Part shown: positions 36,670-45,601 of the stretch, in pieces
Position numbering within the stretch: the first letter of the stretch is position 1
Layout: each line of letters opens with the position of its first letter
Assembly: GCA_046330285.1 (NCBI GenBank)
Contig: JAXLSX010000011.1
Coordinates: 53,174-117,173 of the forward strand
Reading direction: 5' to 3'
Length of the DNA: 64,000 nt
Origin: RHKX01 sp046330285
GTDB lineage: Bacteria > Actinomycetota > Thermoleophilia > Solirubrobacterales > 70-9
Translations under genes and position numbers: made by a program
The notes under the pieces: model-generated
Told to the model about the DNA's origin: nothing
Databases searched by the model: none
The model's input: only the letters and a program-made list of their open reading frames with translations

Positions 36670-36716
36670 CACTGGGCAGGGTTCGGCGTCCACGCGACGC
36701 AAAACCCTGCCCAATG
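36670..36716. repeat. CAYTG hairpin family, copy D
   Basis: Left arm CACTGGGCAGGGTTCGGCGT (36670-36689), right arm ACGCAAAACCCTGCCCAATG (36697-36716). GGGTT subtype like copy A. Lies 14 nt after copy C. Confidence 0.65.
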
Positions 36717-36857
36717 CCGCCGCAGCGGACGGACCGCGACCCAACGGTGGCGCTCCCGCCGGCTCCCGCACCCCCATCCCAGCCCAAACCACCGCGGGCA
36801 CGGCGCCGCCGCGACCCAACGCCCCAACGGGCGCAGCCCCATCGCCCCCACGAACGA

Positions 36858-36887
36858 CGAAGGGCCGAGCTCTCGCCCGGCCCTTCG
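36858..36887 (-). terminator. Terminator of the acyl-CoA dehydrogenase gene
   Basis: A 10-bp perfect stem CGAAGGGCCG / CGGCCCTTCG with a 10-nt loop, 26 nt after the stop codon. Confidence 0.7.
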
Positions 36888-36912
36888 GCAGATTCGTCTG
36901 GTCTCCGCTGAT

Positions 36913-38115
36913 CTAGGCGGGGACCTCCTCGATGGCCTTCGGCTCCATGGCCTCGGGGATCCGCTCATCGACGTTGCGGCCCATCAGGACCTCCTTGGCG
37001 ATGACCAGGCGCTGGATCTGCGAGGTGCCCTCGTAGAGCTGCATGATCTTCGCGTCGCGCATGATCTTCTCGACCGGGTACTCCTTGATGAACCCGTAGC
37101 CGCCGTAGACCTGGACGGCGTCGGTCGCGACCTCCATCGCCGAGTCGGCGGCGAAGCGCTTCGCGTGCGAGGCGGCGAGGGTGTTCCGGAGGCCGTTGTC
37201 GAGCTTCGACGCGGACTGCCAGGTGAGCAGGCGACCGGCTTCGATCTTGGTCGCCATGTCGGCGATCATGAACGAGACGGCCTGGTGCATCGCGATCGGC
37301 ACGCCGAACTGCTGACGCTCCTTCGAGTAGTCGCAGGCGAACTCGAACGCCGAACGGGCGATGCCGACGGCCATCGCGGCCACGCCGGGACGGGTCCGGT
37401 CCAGCGTCATCATCGCCAGCTTGAACCCCTTGTTCTCCTCTCCGAGGAGGTTGCCCGCGGGGATCTCGGTCTCGTTGAACGTGACCGTGGCGGTGTTCGA
37501 CGCGCGCTGGCCGAGCTTGTCCTCCTTCTTGTCGATGACGACCGTGTCGTCACGCGGCACGACGAAGGCGGAGATGCCTCGGTGACCGGCTTCCTTGTCG
37601 GTCTTGGCGTAGACCGTGTACCAGTCGGCGTACTGGCCGTTGGTGATGAAGCACTTGGAGCCGTTGATGACCCACTTGTCGCCCTGCTTGGTGGCGGTCG
37701 TCTTCATCCCGGAGACGTCGGAACCGGCGTCCGGCTCGGTCAGGCAGAAGCTGGCGAGCTTCGGCTCCTCGGTCAGCATCCCGAGGTACTCGGCCTTGAT
37801 CTCCTCGCTGCCGCCGAGGGCGACAGGCGCCGAGGCGAGGCCGTTGGCTGCCAGCGAGGTGCCGATGCCTGAGCAGCCCCAACCGAGCTCCTCCTCGATC
37901 AGGCAGCCCGACAGGTAGTCGAGGCCCGGCCCGCCGTACTTCTCGGGGGTGTGGGTGTTCATCAAGCCGACCTCCCAGGCCTTCTCGATGATCTCCTGGG
38001 GCCAGGTGCCTTCCTTGTCGTATTCCCAGGCGACCTTGCGCATCTCCTTCTCAGCGAAGCTGTGCGCCATCTCGCGCAGGTCCTTCTGCTCGTCGGTCAG
38101 GGTGAAGTCAACCAC
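36913..38115 (-). CDS. Acyl-CoA dehydrogenase (first of two)
   Basis: 400 residues, full length. FAD enzyme that oxidises acyl-CoA to enoyl-CoA and passes electrons to ETF. CLTEPDAGSDVSG and KWVINGSKCFITNG are the FAD and substrate signatures; the catalytic Glu is in LYEGTSQIQRLVIA. GTG 38115 follows AAGGAG by 9 nt. The gene is divergent from the CoA-transferase gene, and the regulon palindrome lies between them (38229-38244). Confidence 0.94.
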   Translation of the reverse strand: MVDFTLTDEQKDLREMAHSFAEKEMRKVAWEYDKEGTWPQEIIEKAWEVGLMNTHTPEKYGGPGLDYLSGCLIEEELGWGCSGIGTSLAANGLASAPVALGGSEEIKAEYLGMLTEEPKLASFCLTEPDAGSDVSGMKTTATKQGDKWVINGSKCFITNGQYADWYTVYAKTDKEAGHRGISAFVVPRDDTVVIDKKEDKLGQRASNTATVTFNETEIPAGNLLGEENKGFKLAMMTLDRTRPGVAAMAVGIARSAFEFACDYSKERQQFGVPIAMHQAVSFMIADMATKIEAGRLLTWQSASKLDNGLRNTLAASHAKRFAADSAMEVATDAVQVYGGYGFIKEYPVEKIMRDAKIMQLYEGTSQIQRLVIAKEVLMGRNVDERIPEAMEPKAIEEVPA

Positions 38116-38228
38116 CGTGGATCGCTCCTTGTAAGTCGTTTTGTGGGTCCGATCGGATGCGGGGCCGGGCGCCTCGGCGGCCGGGAATGGCTCTCGAAGC
38201 CCGTTTGCGGCCCGCGGCCGAAAACCGA

Positions 38229-38244
38229 TTGACCAATCAGTCAA
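38229..38244. promoter_or_regulatory. Operator copy 1, TTGACC-N4-AGTCAA
   Basis: TTGACCAATCAGTCAA, a palindrome with 5-bp arms TTGAC/GTCAA, between the divergent acyl-CoA dehydrogenase and CoA-transferase genes. Same arms and spacing as the sites at 51124 and 57819. TetR-type size and symmetry. Confidence 0.6.
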
Positions 38245-38326
38245 CCGCCGGAAGGATAGCCCCTGCGGCGGCCGGGCGCAATCGCCGGAGGCTCACTTCC
38301 GGCCCCGGGCTGCGAGGATGGCGGCG

Positions 38327-39631
38327 ATGGCGACCGCCGCCGAAGCCGCCGACCTCGTCCGCCCCGCGGACTCGCTCGGGCTGCCGCTCGGGCCGGGCCA
38401 GCCGCCGGGCTTCCTCCACGCACTCGGCGAGCGCGACGACTGGACCGAGCTCAACGTCTACGGCGCGCTGCTCGGGGTCGGGACCGAGCTCTTCACCCGC
38501 CAGGGCGTCCACCTGCTCTCCGGCTTCTTCGGCCCGTTCGAGCGAGCGCTCCGGGACGCCGGCGCCGAGATCAGCTTCGCCCCCGCAGACTTCCGCCGCT
38601 TCGCCCCGCTTTATGAGCGGCAGTCACCGCGGGTGATGTGCACCGTCGCGTCGGCTCCCGACGCCGACGGATGGTGCTCGCTCGCCCTGCACGCGGGCGG
38701 TTCGATCGCCGAGCTGAATCGCGCCGGGGCCGACCCGGACCGGCTGCTGGTCGTCGAGGCCTCCGGCGGCTACCCGCGCACGGCCGGCCTCCCGCCCGAG
38801 TACCCGCACCGGATCCACGTCGACCAGGTCGACGTCCTGATCGAGAGCGACGTCGCGCCGCTGGAGCTGCCGGCGCCCGAGCCGAGCGACGCCGAGCGAG
38901 CGATCGCCGCCAACGCCGCCGCCTTCATCGGGTCCGGTTCGACGGTCCAGACCGGCATCGGCGCCGTCCCCTCGATGATCGCGACGATCCTCGCCGAGGG
39001 CGACTACTCGGATCTCGGGATCCACTCGGAGATGTTCACCGACGGGCTCATGGAGCTCCACCTCGCCGGCGCGGTCTCGAATCGGAAAGGGATCTTCGAC
39101 GGCGTCTCGGTGGCGACGTTCGCCTTCGGCTCGAAGCGGCTCTACGAGTGGCTCGACGGGAACGAGGAGGTGGCGTTCCTCCCCGTCGACGTCGTCAACT
39201 CTCCGGAGACGATCCGCCGCAACCGGAAGATGGTCTCGATCAACGCCGCCCTGGCCGTCGACGTCCACGGCCAGGTGGTCGCCGACACGATCGGCGGGCG
39301 GCAGTACTCGGGCATCGGCGGTTCCGAGGACTTCGCCGCCGGATCGGGCTTCGAGGTCGAGGACCGCTCACTGATCTGCCTGCCCTCGACGGTCGAGGTC
39401 GACGGTGAGACCCGCTCGCGGATCGTCCCCGCCTTCGACCGCGGAGCCGTCATCACCACCCCACGGCACCAGGTCGACGTGATCGTCACCGAGCACGGCG
39501 CCGCCGAGCTCGAGGGGAAGACCGTCCATCAGCGCGGACTCGAGCTCGCCCGCATCGCCCACCCGGACTTCCGCGACGAGCTGGTCGAGGCCGCCGAGCG
39601 CGCCTCCGGCGGCAACTCGCCGCTGGCCTAG
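38327..39631 (+). CDS. Acetyl-CoA hydrolase/transferase-family CoA-transferase
   Basis: 434 residues. Moves CoA between acids, or hydrolyses acyl-CoA. NAAAFIGSGSTVQTGIGAVP binds CoA, IHSEMFTDGLMELH carries the likely catalytic Glu, and YSGIGGSEDF is the GxGGxxDF signature of the 4-hydroxybutyrate CoA-transferase group. GAGG precedes ATG 38327 by 9 nt; ATG 38318 is in frame but overlaps that site. The 3' end overlaps the amine oxidase end by 4 bp (convergent). Confidence 0.88.
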   Translation: MATAAEAADLVRPADSLGLPLGPGQPPGFLHALGERDDWTELNVYGALLGVGTELFTRQGVHLLSGFFGPFERALRDAGAEISFAPADFRRFAPLYERQSPRVMCTVASAPDADGWCSLALHAGGSIAELNRAGADPDRLLVVEASGGYPRTAGLPPEYPHRIHVDQVDVLIESDVAPLELPAPEPSDAERAIAANAAAFIGSGSTVQTGIGAVPSMIATILAEGDYSDLGIHSEMFTDGLMELHLAGAVSNRKGIFDGVSVATFAFGSKRLYEWLDGNEEVAFLPVDVVNSPETIRRNRKMVSINAALAVDVHGQVVADTIGGRQYSGIGGSEDFAAGSGFEVEDRSLICLPSTVEVDGETRSRIVPAFDRGAVITTPRHQVDVIVTEHGAAELEGKTVHQRGLELARIAHPDFRDELVEAAERASGGNSPLA

Positions 39632-40836
39632 ACCACCGGAGCGCCCGGCGCGGCCAGCGCGGCGGCGGCCCGGCGGCCGCTCCTGATCGCGCCCTCCATC
39701 AGGGCGCTCATCTCGCCGCCGAGGTGCTCGCCGGCGAAGGCGATCCGCTCGCGGGGCCCGGTCAGCACCTCGACGGCGGCGGCCGGGGCGTCGACCGAAT
39801 AGGCCGCTCCGACCCACGGGTCGTCGTCCCAGGTCGAGAGGACGGCGCGAGAGGGATCGATCCCGAGGTCGGGCCGGAGCTCGGCGAGCTTCGCCGCCCA
39901 AAGGTCAGGACCGGACGTGACCGCGAGTCCCTCCAGGGCCGCCGGCGAACCGGCGAAGGCGCTGACGAGCGGCTGCGACGCCGATTCGTCGTCGCCGGAG
40001 GCGGTCCATGCCCAGTAACGATCCGGGACGGCGAGCGTGGCGCTGACCGGCACCGGGGCGGGCAGCGGGACGAACAGCTTCGCCGCGTGGCCGTAGGCGA
40101 CGGCCGCGAGGGCCTCGGCGGCGCCGGGCACGCCGGCCAGCTCGATCCCGCCGGCAACCGACGCCGGCACGGCGAGGACGCAGGCGTCCGCGGCGAGCTC
40201 CCCCGAATCGGTCCGGACATCGACGCGGTCGCCGGTGACGCTCACGGAACGGACCGGCGAACCGAGGTGGATCCGCTCGCGGCCGACCGCGTCGGCGATC
40301 GCCTCGGCGAGGAGCTGGTTGCCGCCGGCGATGCCGGGCGCGGGCAGATCGCTGACCCGGGCCAGCAGACCGAGCTCATGAGCGGGCACCAGGTCGCCGT
40401 CGGCGGCGGCCGAGACCTCGGCCCGGGCGAGGATCGCCTCGCGGGCGCCGGGGGCGACGTCGAGCCGCTCGAGCAGGCCGCGGACGCTCCGGCCCTCCCC
40501 CGCTCCCGCGGTGAGTGCCGCGTCGATCGCCGCGACCGCGGCCTCCATCGACCCGGCCGGAACCTCGACCCCGCGCGGCTCGCGTTCGCCGTAACGCATG
40601 CCCTTGTCCCAGAGCCCGAGCCCGAGGCGGCCGGCGAGCCCGAGAACCTCCTCGCAGCCGGGGAGGATGAACTCGGCGCCCATCTCGACGACGGCGCCGT
40701 TCTCCAGCGGGCGAGAGTAGACGCGGCCCCCGACCCGGTCGCGGGCCTCGAGAACGACGGGCTCGTGCCCGGCCGCCGCGAGCGAGTCGGCGGCGGCGAG
40801 CCCCGCCAGCCCCGCCCCGACGACTACGACCCGCAT
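39628..40836 (-). CDS. FAD-dependent amine oxidase
   Basis: 402 residues. Dinucleotide-binding start VVVVGAGLAGLAAADSLAAA, the GG-doublet segment DRVGGRVYSRP, and the C-terminal FAD motif RIAFAGEHLGGEMSALMEGA mark flavin monoamine/polyamine oxidases. It would oxidise an amine to an aldehyde with release of ammonia or a smaller amine and peroxide. It starts 10 nt after potA in the transporter operon, which makes an imported amine the likely substrate. Confidence 0.88.
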   Translation of the reverse strand: MRVVVVGAGLAGLAAADSLAAAGHEPVVLEARDRVGGRVYSRPLENGAVVEMGAEFILPGCEEVLGLAGRLGLGLWDKGMRYGEREPRGVEVPAGSMEAAVAAIDAALTAGAGEGRSVRGLLERLDVAPGAREAILARAEVSAAADGDLVPAHELGLLARVSDLPAPGIAGGNQLLAEAIADAVGRERIHLGSPVRSVSVTGDRVDVRTDSGELAADACVLAVPASVAGGIELAGVPGAAEALAAVAYGHAAKLFVPLPAPVPVSATLAVPDRYWAWTASGDDESASQPLVSAFAGSPAALEGLAVTSGPDLWAAKLAELRPDLGIDPSRAVLSTWDDDPWVGAAYSVDAPAAAVEVLTGPRERIAFAGEHLGGEMSALMEGAIRSGRRAAAALAAPGAPVV

Positions 40837-40846
40837 CGGCCCCGGG

Positions 40847-41965
40847 TCACCTGAGGACCAAGCAGTTCTCGGGATGCCATCCCACGCGGACCTCCATGCC
40901 CTCCTCCCAGCGGTCGTCGGCGCTGGCGCGGTAGGTGGCCTGCTCGAGCGCGACGAGGTGGGCGCCCTGGCCGAGCTCGACCGTGATCTGGGTGTTGACC
41001 CCGTGGTAGATCCGCGAGACGACGCGTCCGGTCATGGTGGCCATGCCCGGCTCGATCTCCTCGTCGACCGCGATCTTCTCGGGCCGGACCGAGATCTGGA
41101 CGGTGTCGCCGACGTCGCAGTCGCCGGGGACCGGTGCCTCCAGCCGCATCCCGGTTCCGACCTTGACCGATCCGGGTCCGTCGACGACGCCCTCGATGAT
41201 GTTCGAGATGCCGATGAAGCCGGCGACGAACTCCTCGGTCGGGTGCTCGTAGACGTCTTCCGGCGCCCCGCACTGCGCGATCCGGCCGTCGCTCATCACC
41301 GCGATCCGGTCCGACATCGAGAGTGCCTCCTCCTGGTCGTGGGTCACGTAGACGAACGTGATCCCGACCTCGCGCTGGATCTGCTTGAGCTCGACCTGCA
41401 TCTGCCGGCGGAGCTTCAGGTCGAGGGCGCCGAGCGGCTCGTCGAGGAGCAGCACCGCCGGCCGGTTGACGAGGGCCCGGGCGAGGGCGACGCGCTGACG
41501 CTGGCCGCCGGAGAGCTCCGACGGGCGCGACTTCGCGCGGCTGCCGAGACTGACCAGCTCGAGCGCCTCGTCGACGCGGCGGCCGATCTCGTCCTTCTGG
41601 ACCTTGCGGCGCTTGAGCCCGAATGCGACGTTGTCGGCGACGTCGAGGTGGCCGAAGAGCGCGTAGCTCTGGAACACCATGTTGACGTTGCGCCGGTACG
41701 GAGGGACATCCTCGACCGGGTCGCCCTCGAGCAGGATCCGTCCCTCGGTCGGGATCTCGAAGCCGGCCAGCATCCGCAGGGTCGTCGTCTTGCCGCAGCC
41801 GCTCGGGCCGAGCAGGGAGAAGAACTCCCCGCGCGGGATCGAGAGATCGATGGCGTCGACGGCCGTGAAGTCGCCGAAGCGCTTCGTGACCCCCTCGAGC
41901 CGGATCGCCTCGCCGCCGTCGCCGCCGGGGGACGGCTGGGTCTCGCTCACCGTTGCCTGCTCCAC
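40847..41965 (-). CDS. potA: Polyamine-type ABC transporter ATP-binding protein
   Basis: 372 residues. Walker A GPSGCGKTT (near residue 50), signature ELSGGQRQRVALARAL, Walker B VLLLDEPLGALD, then a TOBE domain (about 290-370) typical of PotA/CysA/UgpC importers. Fourth of the four transporter genes in order potD, potB, potC, potA. GTG 41965 is 2 nt before the potC stop. Confidence 0.93.
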   Translation of the reverse strand: MEQATVSETQPSPGGDGGEAIRLEGVTKRFGDFTAVDAIDLSIPRGEFFSLLGPSGCGKTTTLRMLAGFEIPTEGRILLEGDPVEDVPPYRRNVNMVFQSYALFGHLDVADNVAFGLKRRKVQKDEIGRRVDEALELVSLGSRAKSRPSELSGGQRQRVALARALVNRPAVLLLDEPLGALDLKLRRQMQVELKQIQREVGITFVYVTHDQEEALSMSDRIAVMSDGRIAQCGAPEDVYEHPTEEFVAGFIGISNIIEGVVDGPGSVKVGTGMRLEAPVPGDCDVGDTVQISVRPEKIAVDEEIEPGMATMTGRVVSRIYHGVNTQITVELGQGAHLVALEQATYRASADDRWEEGMEVRVGWHPENCLVLR

Positions 41966-41966
41966 G

Positions 41967-42854
41967 TCACTCCTCCTGTCCGGTCAGGACCTTGATTCCG
42001 CTTTCCTTGCGCCCGAAGAACCTGGGCAGAAGCACCGCCGCGACGACGGCCGTCAGCGACACGACCATCATCAGCGTCCCGATCGCGTTGATCGTCGGCG
42101 AGACGCCGAAGCGGATCGCCGACCAGATCCGGACCGGCAGCGGCTGGACGTCCTCTCCCGTCGTGAAGAACGAGAGGACGAAGTCGTCGAACGAGAGCGC
42201 GAACGTCAGCAACCCGGCGGCCACGATCGCGGGCCAGAGCTCGGGCACGAGGACGAGGCGGACGGCCTGGAAGCGGGTCGCGCCGAGGTCCATCGCCGCC
42301 TGCTCGACCTCGTCGCCCATCGAGGCGAGGCGGCCGCGGACGACGACCGTGACGTAGGAGATCGAGAACGTGATGTGGGCGATCACGATCGTCCAGAACG
42401 AGAGCTGGATCCCGAGCTGGGAGAAGATCAGCAGCGCCGAGATGCCGGCGACGATCTCGGGCGTGACCAGCGGGATCAGCATCAGCACGTTGGCCGCCGG
42501 ACTCCAGCGCGTCTTCGCGCGGACGAGCCCGATCGCCAGCATCGTGCCGACGATCGTCGCGACGATCATCGTGATCAGGGCGATCCGGAGCGAGACGAAC
42601 AGCGACTCGCGCAGCGTCGGGTCGGAGAGGAACTCGTCGTACCACTGCAGCGAGAACCCCTGGAACGACTGCAGCGACTTGACCGAGTTGAACGAGAAGA
42701 GGACGACGACCGCGATCGGGATGAACAGGTAGAGGTAGACGAGCCAGCTGTAGATCCGGAGGAAGCGCGGGCGGTCGAACCCCTCCTCGCGAGCCTTCGC
42801 CTTCCGCTTGCCGAGCGGACCGGTCCCGACGGTTGTCGGTGGGACGCCGGTCAC
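41967..42854 (-). CDS. potC: Polyamine-type ABC transporter permease
   Basis: 295 residues with six membrane segments and the cytoplasmic EAA loop (EVEQAAMDLGATRFQAVRLV) that docks on PotA. The late FALSFDDFVLSFFTTGE is characteristic of the PotC/YdcV group. GTG 42854 overlaps the potB stop by 4 bp. Confidence 0.92.
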   Translation of the reverse strand: MTGVPPTTVGTGPLGKRKAKAREEGFDRPRFLRIYSWLVYLYLFIPIAVVVLFSFNSVKSLQSFQGFSLQWYDEFLSDPTLRESLFVSLRIALITMIVATIVGTMLAIGLVRAKTRWSPAANVLMLIPLVTPEIVAGISALLIFSQLGIQLSFWTIVIAHITFSISYVTVVVRGRLASMGDEVEQAAMDLGATRFQAVRLVLVPELWPAIVAAGLLTFALSFDDFVLSFFTTGEDVQPLPVRIWSAIRFGVSPTINAIGTLMMVVSLTAVVAAVLLPRFFGRKESGIKVLTGQEE

Positions 42855-43714
42855 ATTCCCCCCGCGGCGACCGGGTCACGTGCCTCGCGCGCCGCCGAGC
42901 GCAGATACCCGAGCATCCAGATCGACAGGAACAGCATCATCACGACCGTCAGCGCCGAGCCGAACGGCCAGTTGCTGGCGGCGAAGAACTGGTCCTGGAT
43001 CAGGTTCCCGACCATGTAGGTATCGGGGCCGCCTAGGAGCTGGGCGGAGACGAAGTCGCCGACCGCGGGCAGGAACACGAGCACGCAGCCGGCGAGGATC
43101 CCCTGCTTGGTCTGCGGCAGCGTCACGTGCATGAAGACGCGCGACGGGGTGCCGAACAGGTCCTTGCCGGCCTCGATCAGCGAGCCGTCCATCCGTTCGA
43201 GCGACGCGTAGATCGGCAGGATCATGAAGACGAGGTAGCCGTAGACGAGGCCGCCGACGACCGCGTAGGGCGTGTTGACGAACTGGATGCCTGTTTCGGT
43301 CAGCCCGAGGTCCTTGAGGGCGCTGTTGACCAGCCCCTCGTCGGCCAGCAGCGCGACCCACGCGTAGGTGCGGACGAGGTAGTTGACGAAGAACGGAATC
43401 ACGAGCAGCGCGATCAGCAGGTGCTTGCGGCGGCCCCCGTGGCGGGCGATGTAATAGGCGATCGGGTAGCCGAGCAGCAGGCAGAAGGCGGCCGTCGCCA
43501 CGGCGTAGCCGATCGAACGCAGCAGCACCGGGATGTAGAGCGGGTCGAAGGCGTCCTGGTAGTTCTCGAGCCCGAACGAGTAGACGGCTCGGCCGAGCTC
43601 GTCGGTGTAGCCGAAGGAGAGCGCGAGGACGAGGCAGATCGGGACGACGAAGAGCAGCAGCAGCCAGACGCCGCCGGGGAGCAGGAACCGCGACCAGAAG
43701 CCCTTCGCGCTCAC
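42851..43714 (-). CDS. potB: Polyamine-type ABC transporter permease
   Basis: 287 residues, six membrane segments, EAA loop DGSLIEAGKDLFGTPSRVF, and the PotB-type segment VGDFVSAQLLGGPDTYMVG. Pairs with PotC. Coupled by a 4-bp overlap. Confidence 0.92.
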   Translation of the reverse strand: MSAKGFWSRFLLPGGVWLLLLFVVPICLVLALSFGYTDELGRAVYSFGLENYQDAFDPLYIPVLLRSIGYAVATAAFCLLLGYPIAYYIARHGGRRKHLLIALLVIPFFVNYLVRTYAWVALLADEGLVNSALKDLGLTETGIQFVNTPYAVVGGLVYGYLVFMILPIYASLERMDGSLIEAGKDLFGTPSRVFMHVTLPQTKQGILAGCVLVFLPAVGDFVSAQLLGGPDTYMVGNLIQDQFFAASNWPFGSALTVVMMLFLSIWMLGYLRSAAREARDPVAAGGM

Positions 43715-43748
43715 GCCCCGGCGGACCTCCGGCGTGTCGGCCCTCGGT

Positions 43749-44873
43749 TCACGACGCCTTGACCTCGGTCCAGGTCTGGTTCCACAGAGCCCGGTCGTCG
43801 GGGTCGTCGAGGCGGTACTCCATGCCGCCGTCGCCGAGCGACTCGAGCTTGACGTCGATCGAGGGCTCGTCCTTGACGAGGCTCGCGAACGCCTCCTTGC
43901 CGCCTTCGACCGGCTGCGGGTAGCCGTTCCACATCACGTTCTGGGCGGCGTTGTCCGGCTGGATGATCCAGTCGATGAACTTCAGCGCCGTGCCCGGCGC
44001 GCGAGCGGTGATCGGGATGCACATCAGGTCGGTCCCGACCGGCACGCCCTCGTCGCAGGTCTCGTAGGAGAAGTCCTCAGGGTTGTCGACCTGGTTGCGG
44101 ACGTTGACGATGTCGCCGTTCCAGGCCTGGTGGATGACCGCGGTGCCGTTGACCAGGTTCTGGGTCGAGTTCGTCGAGATCCCGCGCGCGAACTCCTTCT
44201 GGTCGAGCAGCGTCTGCTTCGAGACCTCGAGCTCGTTCGGATCGGCGGTGTTCAGGTCCCAGCCGTTGATCAGGTTGGCCTCGCCGATCGCCTCCTGGAA
44301 GTCGTCGAGGATGAACATCTTCCCCGCCCCGTCGGGGTTCGTCAGGTCGTTCCAGGAGCCCGTCATCCCGGAGACGACGTCGTTGCGCCAGGCGATTCCG
44401 GTCGTGTAGTAGGTGTAGGGGATCGAGAGCTCGCTGTCGGGGTCCCACCAGCCCTTGTCGTAGAAGGACGAGATCCCCTTGGCGTTGTGGAGGCTGTCGC
44501 GGTTGAACCGGTGCAGCAGCCCCTCCTGGTTGAGGCGGTAGGCGTACTCGGGGGTCGGCCAGATCACGTCGTACCGCCCGCCCGCCCGCAGCTTGGTCAC
44601 CATCGCCTCGAGGTTGTCGAAGTTGACTTCGTTGACCTCGACCCCGTACTTCTCGCTGAAGCGCTTCTTGATGTCGGGGTCCATGTACTGGGCCCAGTTG
44701 TAGATCAGGATGTCGCCGTCGATCTCGGGCTTGACGGCGGCGGTGCTCTCGGGCTTGTCGATCGGCCGCTCGACCGTGCAGCCGTTGAGCGCGCCGAGCC
44801 CGTAGAGGCCGAGAGCTCCGCCGGCACCCGCGCGGAGGAGCTGTCTGCGGTTCAGGCGCGGGTCGAGGGTCAC
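43749..44873 (-). CDS. potD: Polyamine-type ABC transporter substrate-binding lipoprotein
   Basis: 374 residues. The N-terminus has a twin-arginine motif (RRQLLRAG) and a lipobox (ALNGC, Cys near 31), so it may be exported folded and anchored to the membrane. YNWAQYMDPDIKKRFSEKYG and DVIWPTPEYAYRLNQEGLL match the spermidine/putrescine-binding family. The ligand pocket cannot be read with certainty, so other amines remain possible. GTG 44873 overlaps the TetR stop. Confidence 0.9.
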   Translation of the reverse strand: MTLDPRLNRRQLLRAGAGGALGLYGLGALNGCTVERPIDKPESTAAVKPEIDGDILIYNWAQYMDPDIKKRFSEKYGVEVNEVNFDNLEAMVTKLRAGGRYDVIWPTPEYAYRLNQEGLLHRFNRDSLHNAKGISSFYDKGWWDPDSELSIPYTYYTTGIAWRNDVVSGMTGSWNDLTNPDGAGKMFILDDFQEAIGEANLINGWDLNTADPNELEVSKQTLLDQKEFARGISTNSTQNLVNGTAVIHQAWNGDIVNVRNQVDNPEDFSYETCDEGVPVGTDLMCIPITARAPGTALKFIDWIIQPDNAAQNVMWNGYPQPVEGGKEAFASLVKDEPSIDVKLESLGDGGMEYRLDDPDDRALWNQTWTEVKAS

Positions 44874-45532
44874 GCGCCCACCGCCTCCGCGTCGAGACCG
44901 GGACGGAGGCTCGCTCCGACGATGCCCTCGGCGTGTCCGACGAGCAGCGACTCCATCAGCTCCGGGGTGAGCGCCGGGTCGCGCAGCGTCATCTGGACCG
45001 AGAGGCCGTCCATGAACGAGGTGATCGAGAGCGCGGCGAGGTCGGGGTCGACCGCGAGGTCGAATTCACCGGCGGCGCGTCCGGCGAGAACGACCTCGGC
45101 GAACAGCGACCGCCAGACGCGGTCGCGGCGGAGCCGTTCGCGCGCCGCATCCGGGTCGTGCAGCGAGCGTGCCCAGAGCTCGATCCAGAGGTCGATCCGC
45201 GGCTCGGCCACGGTCGCCTCGATCAGGAGCGCGAGCTTCTCGGTTGCGGTGACCGCGTCGTCGAGTCGCTCCCCGATCCGCTCGGCGAAGGCCTCTTCGT
45301 CGGCGATCAGCGCCGCCGTCAGCAGCTGCTCGCGCGTCTCGAACCAGTAGAGGACGGCGGGCGGGCTGGTACCGGCGCGCTCGGCGACGTCGGCGATCCG
45401 CGTGTTCGAGAGGCCGCGTTCCGTGATCACCGCGGCGGCCGCGTCGAGGATCTGCGGCTTCCGCACATGGTCGATCGCCGGCCGCGGGCTCACGGCGCGC
45501 CAGCGCTCTTCTCTCGCTCCATCGGTCCCCAC
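44870..45532 (-). CDS. TetR-family regulator of the Pot transporter operon
   Basis: 220 residues from GTG 45532, or 207 from GTG 45493; neither has a good ribosome binding site. HTH: ERGLSNTRIADVAERAGTSP followed by AVLYWFETREQLL. First gene of the operon with potDBCA and the amine oxidase, so it probably represses its own operon. A separate palindrome (45547-45560) sits in its promoter region. BetI-like in general form. Confidence 0.88.
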   Translation of the reverse strand: MGTDGAREERWRAVSPRPAIDHVRKPQILDAAAAVITERGLSNTRIADVAERAGTSPPAVLYWFETREQLLTAALIADEEAFAERIGERLDDAVTATEKLALLIEATVAEPRIDLWIELWARSLHDPDAARERLRRDRVWRSLFAEVVLAGRAAGEFDLAVDPDLAALSITSFMDGLSVQMTLRDPALTPELMESLLVGHAEGIVGASLRPGLDAEAVGA

Positions 45533-45546
45533 CTCTCCTCGAAAGC

Positions 45547-45560
45547 TGAACCGCCGTTCA
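45547..45560. promoter_or_regulatory. Candidate operator of the pot operon TetR
   Basis: TGAAC-CGCC-GTTCA, 15 nt upstream of the TetR start, different in sequence from the TTGAC palindromes. Confidence 0.45.
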
Positions 45561-45601
45561 AACTACTGCGCCGGACCGCGACGCGCAAGCGGGAACCGTC
45601 G

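Larger units (their letters stand above)
36273..36912. other. 640-bp intergenic region with two repeat families
   Basis: Between the padR start and the acyl-CoA dehydrogenase stop. It contains one and a half copies of the CGACT hairpin (36515-36587), two CAYTG hairpins (36607-36716) and a terminator (36858-36887). The frames in 36285-36510 show no start with a ribosome binding site; I see no gene there. Confidence 0.7.
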
